DNA of 13,787 bases from Rickettsiaceae bacterium (GTDB lineage: Bacteria > Pseudomonadota > Alphaproteobacteria > Rickettsiales > Rickettsiaceae): the NCBI GenBank assembly GCA_028372485.1, contig JAOMYS010000018.1, forward strand, positions 1-13,787, written 5' to 3'. The notes under the pieces were generated by a model. The model was not told the DNA's origin. It saw only the letters and a program-made list of their open reading frames with translations, and searched no databases. Made by a program: the position numbers and the translations under genes. Positions within the stretch are counted from its first letter, which is position 1. Every line of letters starts with the position of its first letter. Positions 13,557 to 13,787 of this stretch are shown here, piece by piece.

Positions 13557-13787
13557 CTCCTTCTAGTTAATGTATTGGTGACGTTCCTGTCAATATTCAG
13601 AAGTGAATGCGCTTACATATCTATTCGCCAGTCATTTCGTATAAAGGTGGCATTGCCCGCGCGACTATTGAGGAAATTAGAGAGACTCTTGAGTCTACAA
13701 GTAAACCCAAGACTATGCGAAAATCCTCCAACCCGTCATCTCGCATGCGGAATGACAAAACCCAAGTCATCCCGTAAATTCGAGTAT
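13557..13787. repeat. Repeat DNA after rplT with a reduced palindromic element
   Basis: No gene is seen in these 231 bp. GTCATTTCGTATAA near 13632 resembles one end of the palindromic element. From about 13715 the sequence follows the layout of the cluster at 2666-2902: a unit tail (GCGAAAATCCTCCAACC), then a short palindrome GTCATCTCGCATGCGG to AATGAC (13735-13756) in which only the two inverted ends remain, then ACAAAACCCAAGTCATCCCG leading into TAAATTCGAG, like the sequence after copy 1. The cluster continues past the window edge. Confidence 0.7.

Noticed and set aside
13561..13605. Terminator after rplT around TATTGGTGAC and GTCAATA
   Set aside because: The stem needs a three-base bulge and no T run follows, so it is too weak to annotate.

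Overview
The window is low-GC bacterial DNA with ordinary housekeeping genes. It most resembles an alphaproteobacterium of the order Rickettsiales. Pointers to this are an MHS-type (ProP-like) transporter, an aerobic hemF, a stand-alone coxC, gatCAB used for transamidation, rpmI-rplT without infC beside it, and intergenic spaces filled with short palindromic repeats of the general kind known from Rickettsia and Wolbachia. The genus cannot be fixed from the sequence alone.

Layout. At 80-2543 (+) lies a tight three-gene unit: transporter, yraN, hemF, ending in a small hairpin terminator. At 2544-3032 a 0.5 kb spacer holds a repeat cluster and then the mdh promoter inside a perfect 14-bp dyad. 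mdh (+) converges on folC (-), and a terminator for mdh lies inside the last codons of folC. At 5480-6044 (+) is a BrnT-like toxin and ribbon-helix-helix antitoxin pair with a near-consensus promoter that leaves almost no leader. It converges on coxC (-). At 6920-7448 a second 0.5 kb spacer carries an inverted copy of the repeat cluster. At 7449-11093 (-) runs an operon of two related small ORFs, then gatC, gatA and gatB. rho (+, 11365-12747) is divergent from it and has a clear promoter and a leader of about 140 nt. rpmI and rplT (+) follow with their own promoter and leader. The window ends in more repeat DNA.

How the genes relate. hemF makes haem precursor using O2 and coxC is a core subunit of the O2-reducing terminal oxidase, while Mdh feeds NADH to respiration; together they fit an aerobic metabolism. 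gatCAB, rho, rpmI and rplT are core translation and transcription genes, and folC belongs to folate metabolism.

The least ordinary features are three. One is a composite palindromic repeat: a 45-bp direct-repeat unit joined to a roughly 120-bp element with two hairpins. It occurs in two full copies in opposite orientation, a 41-bp half copy touching the gatB stop codon, and reduced forms at the right edge. Another is the duplicated small ORF upstream of gatC, whose copies differ almost only at synonymous sites over 30 codons although one lacks the membrane segment. The third is the probably leaderless toxin-antitoxin operon. Nothing here is clear evidence of a wholly new defence or mobile system.
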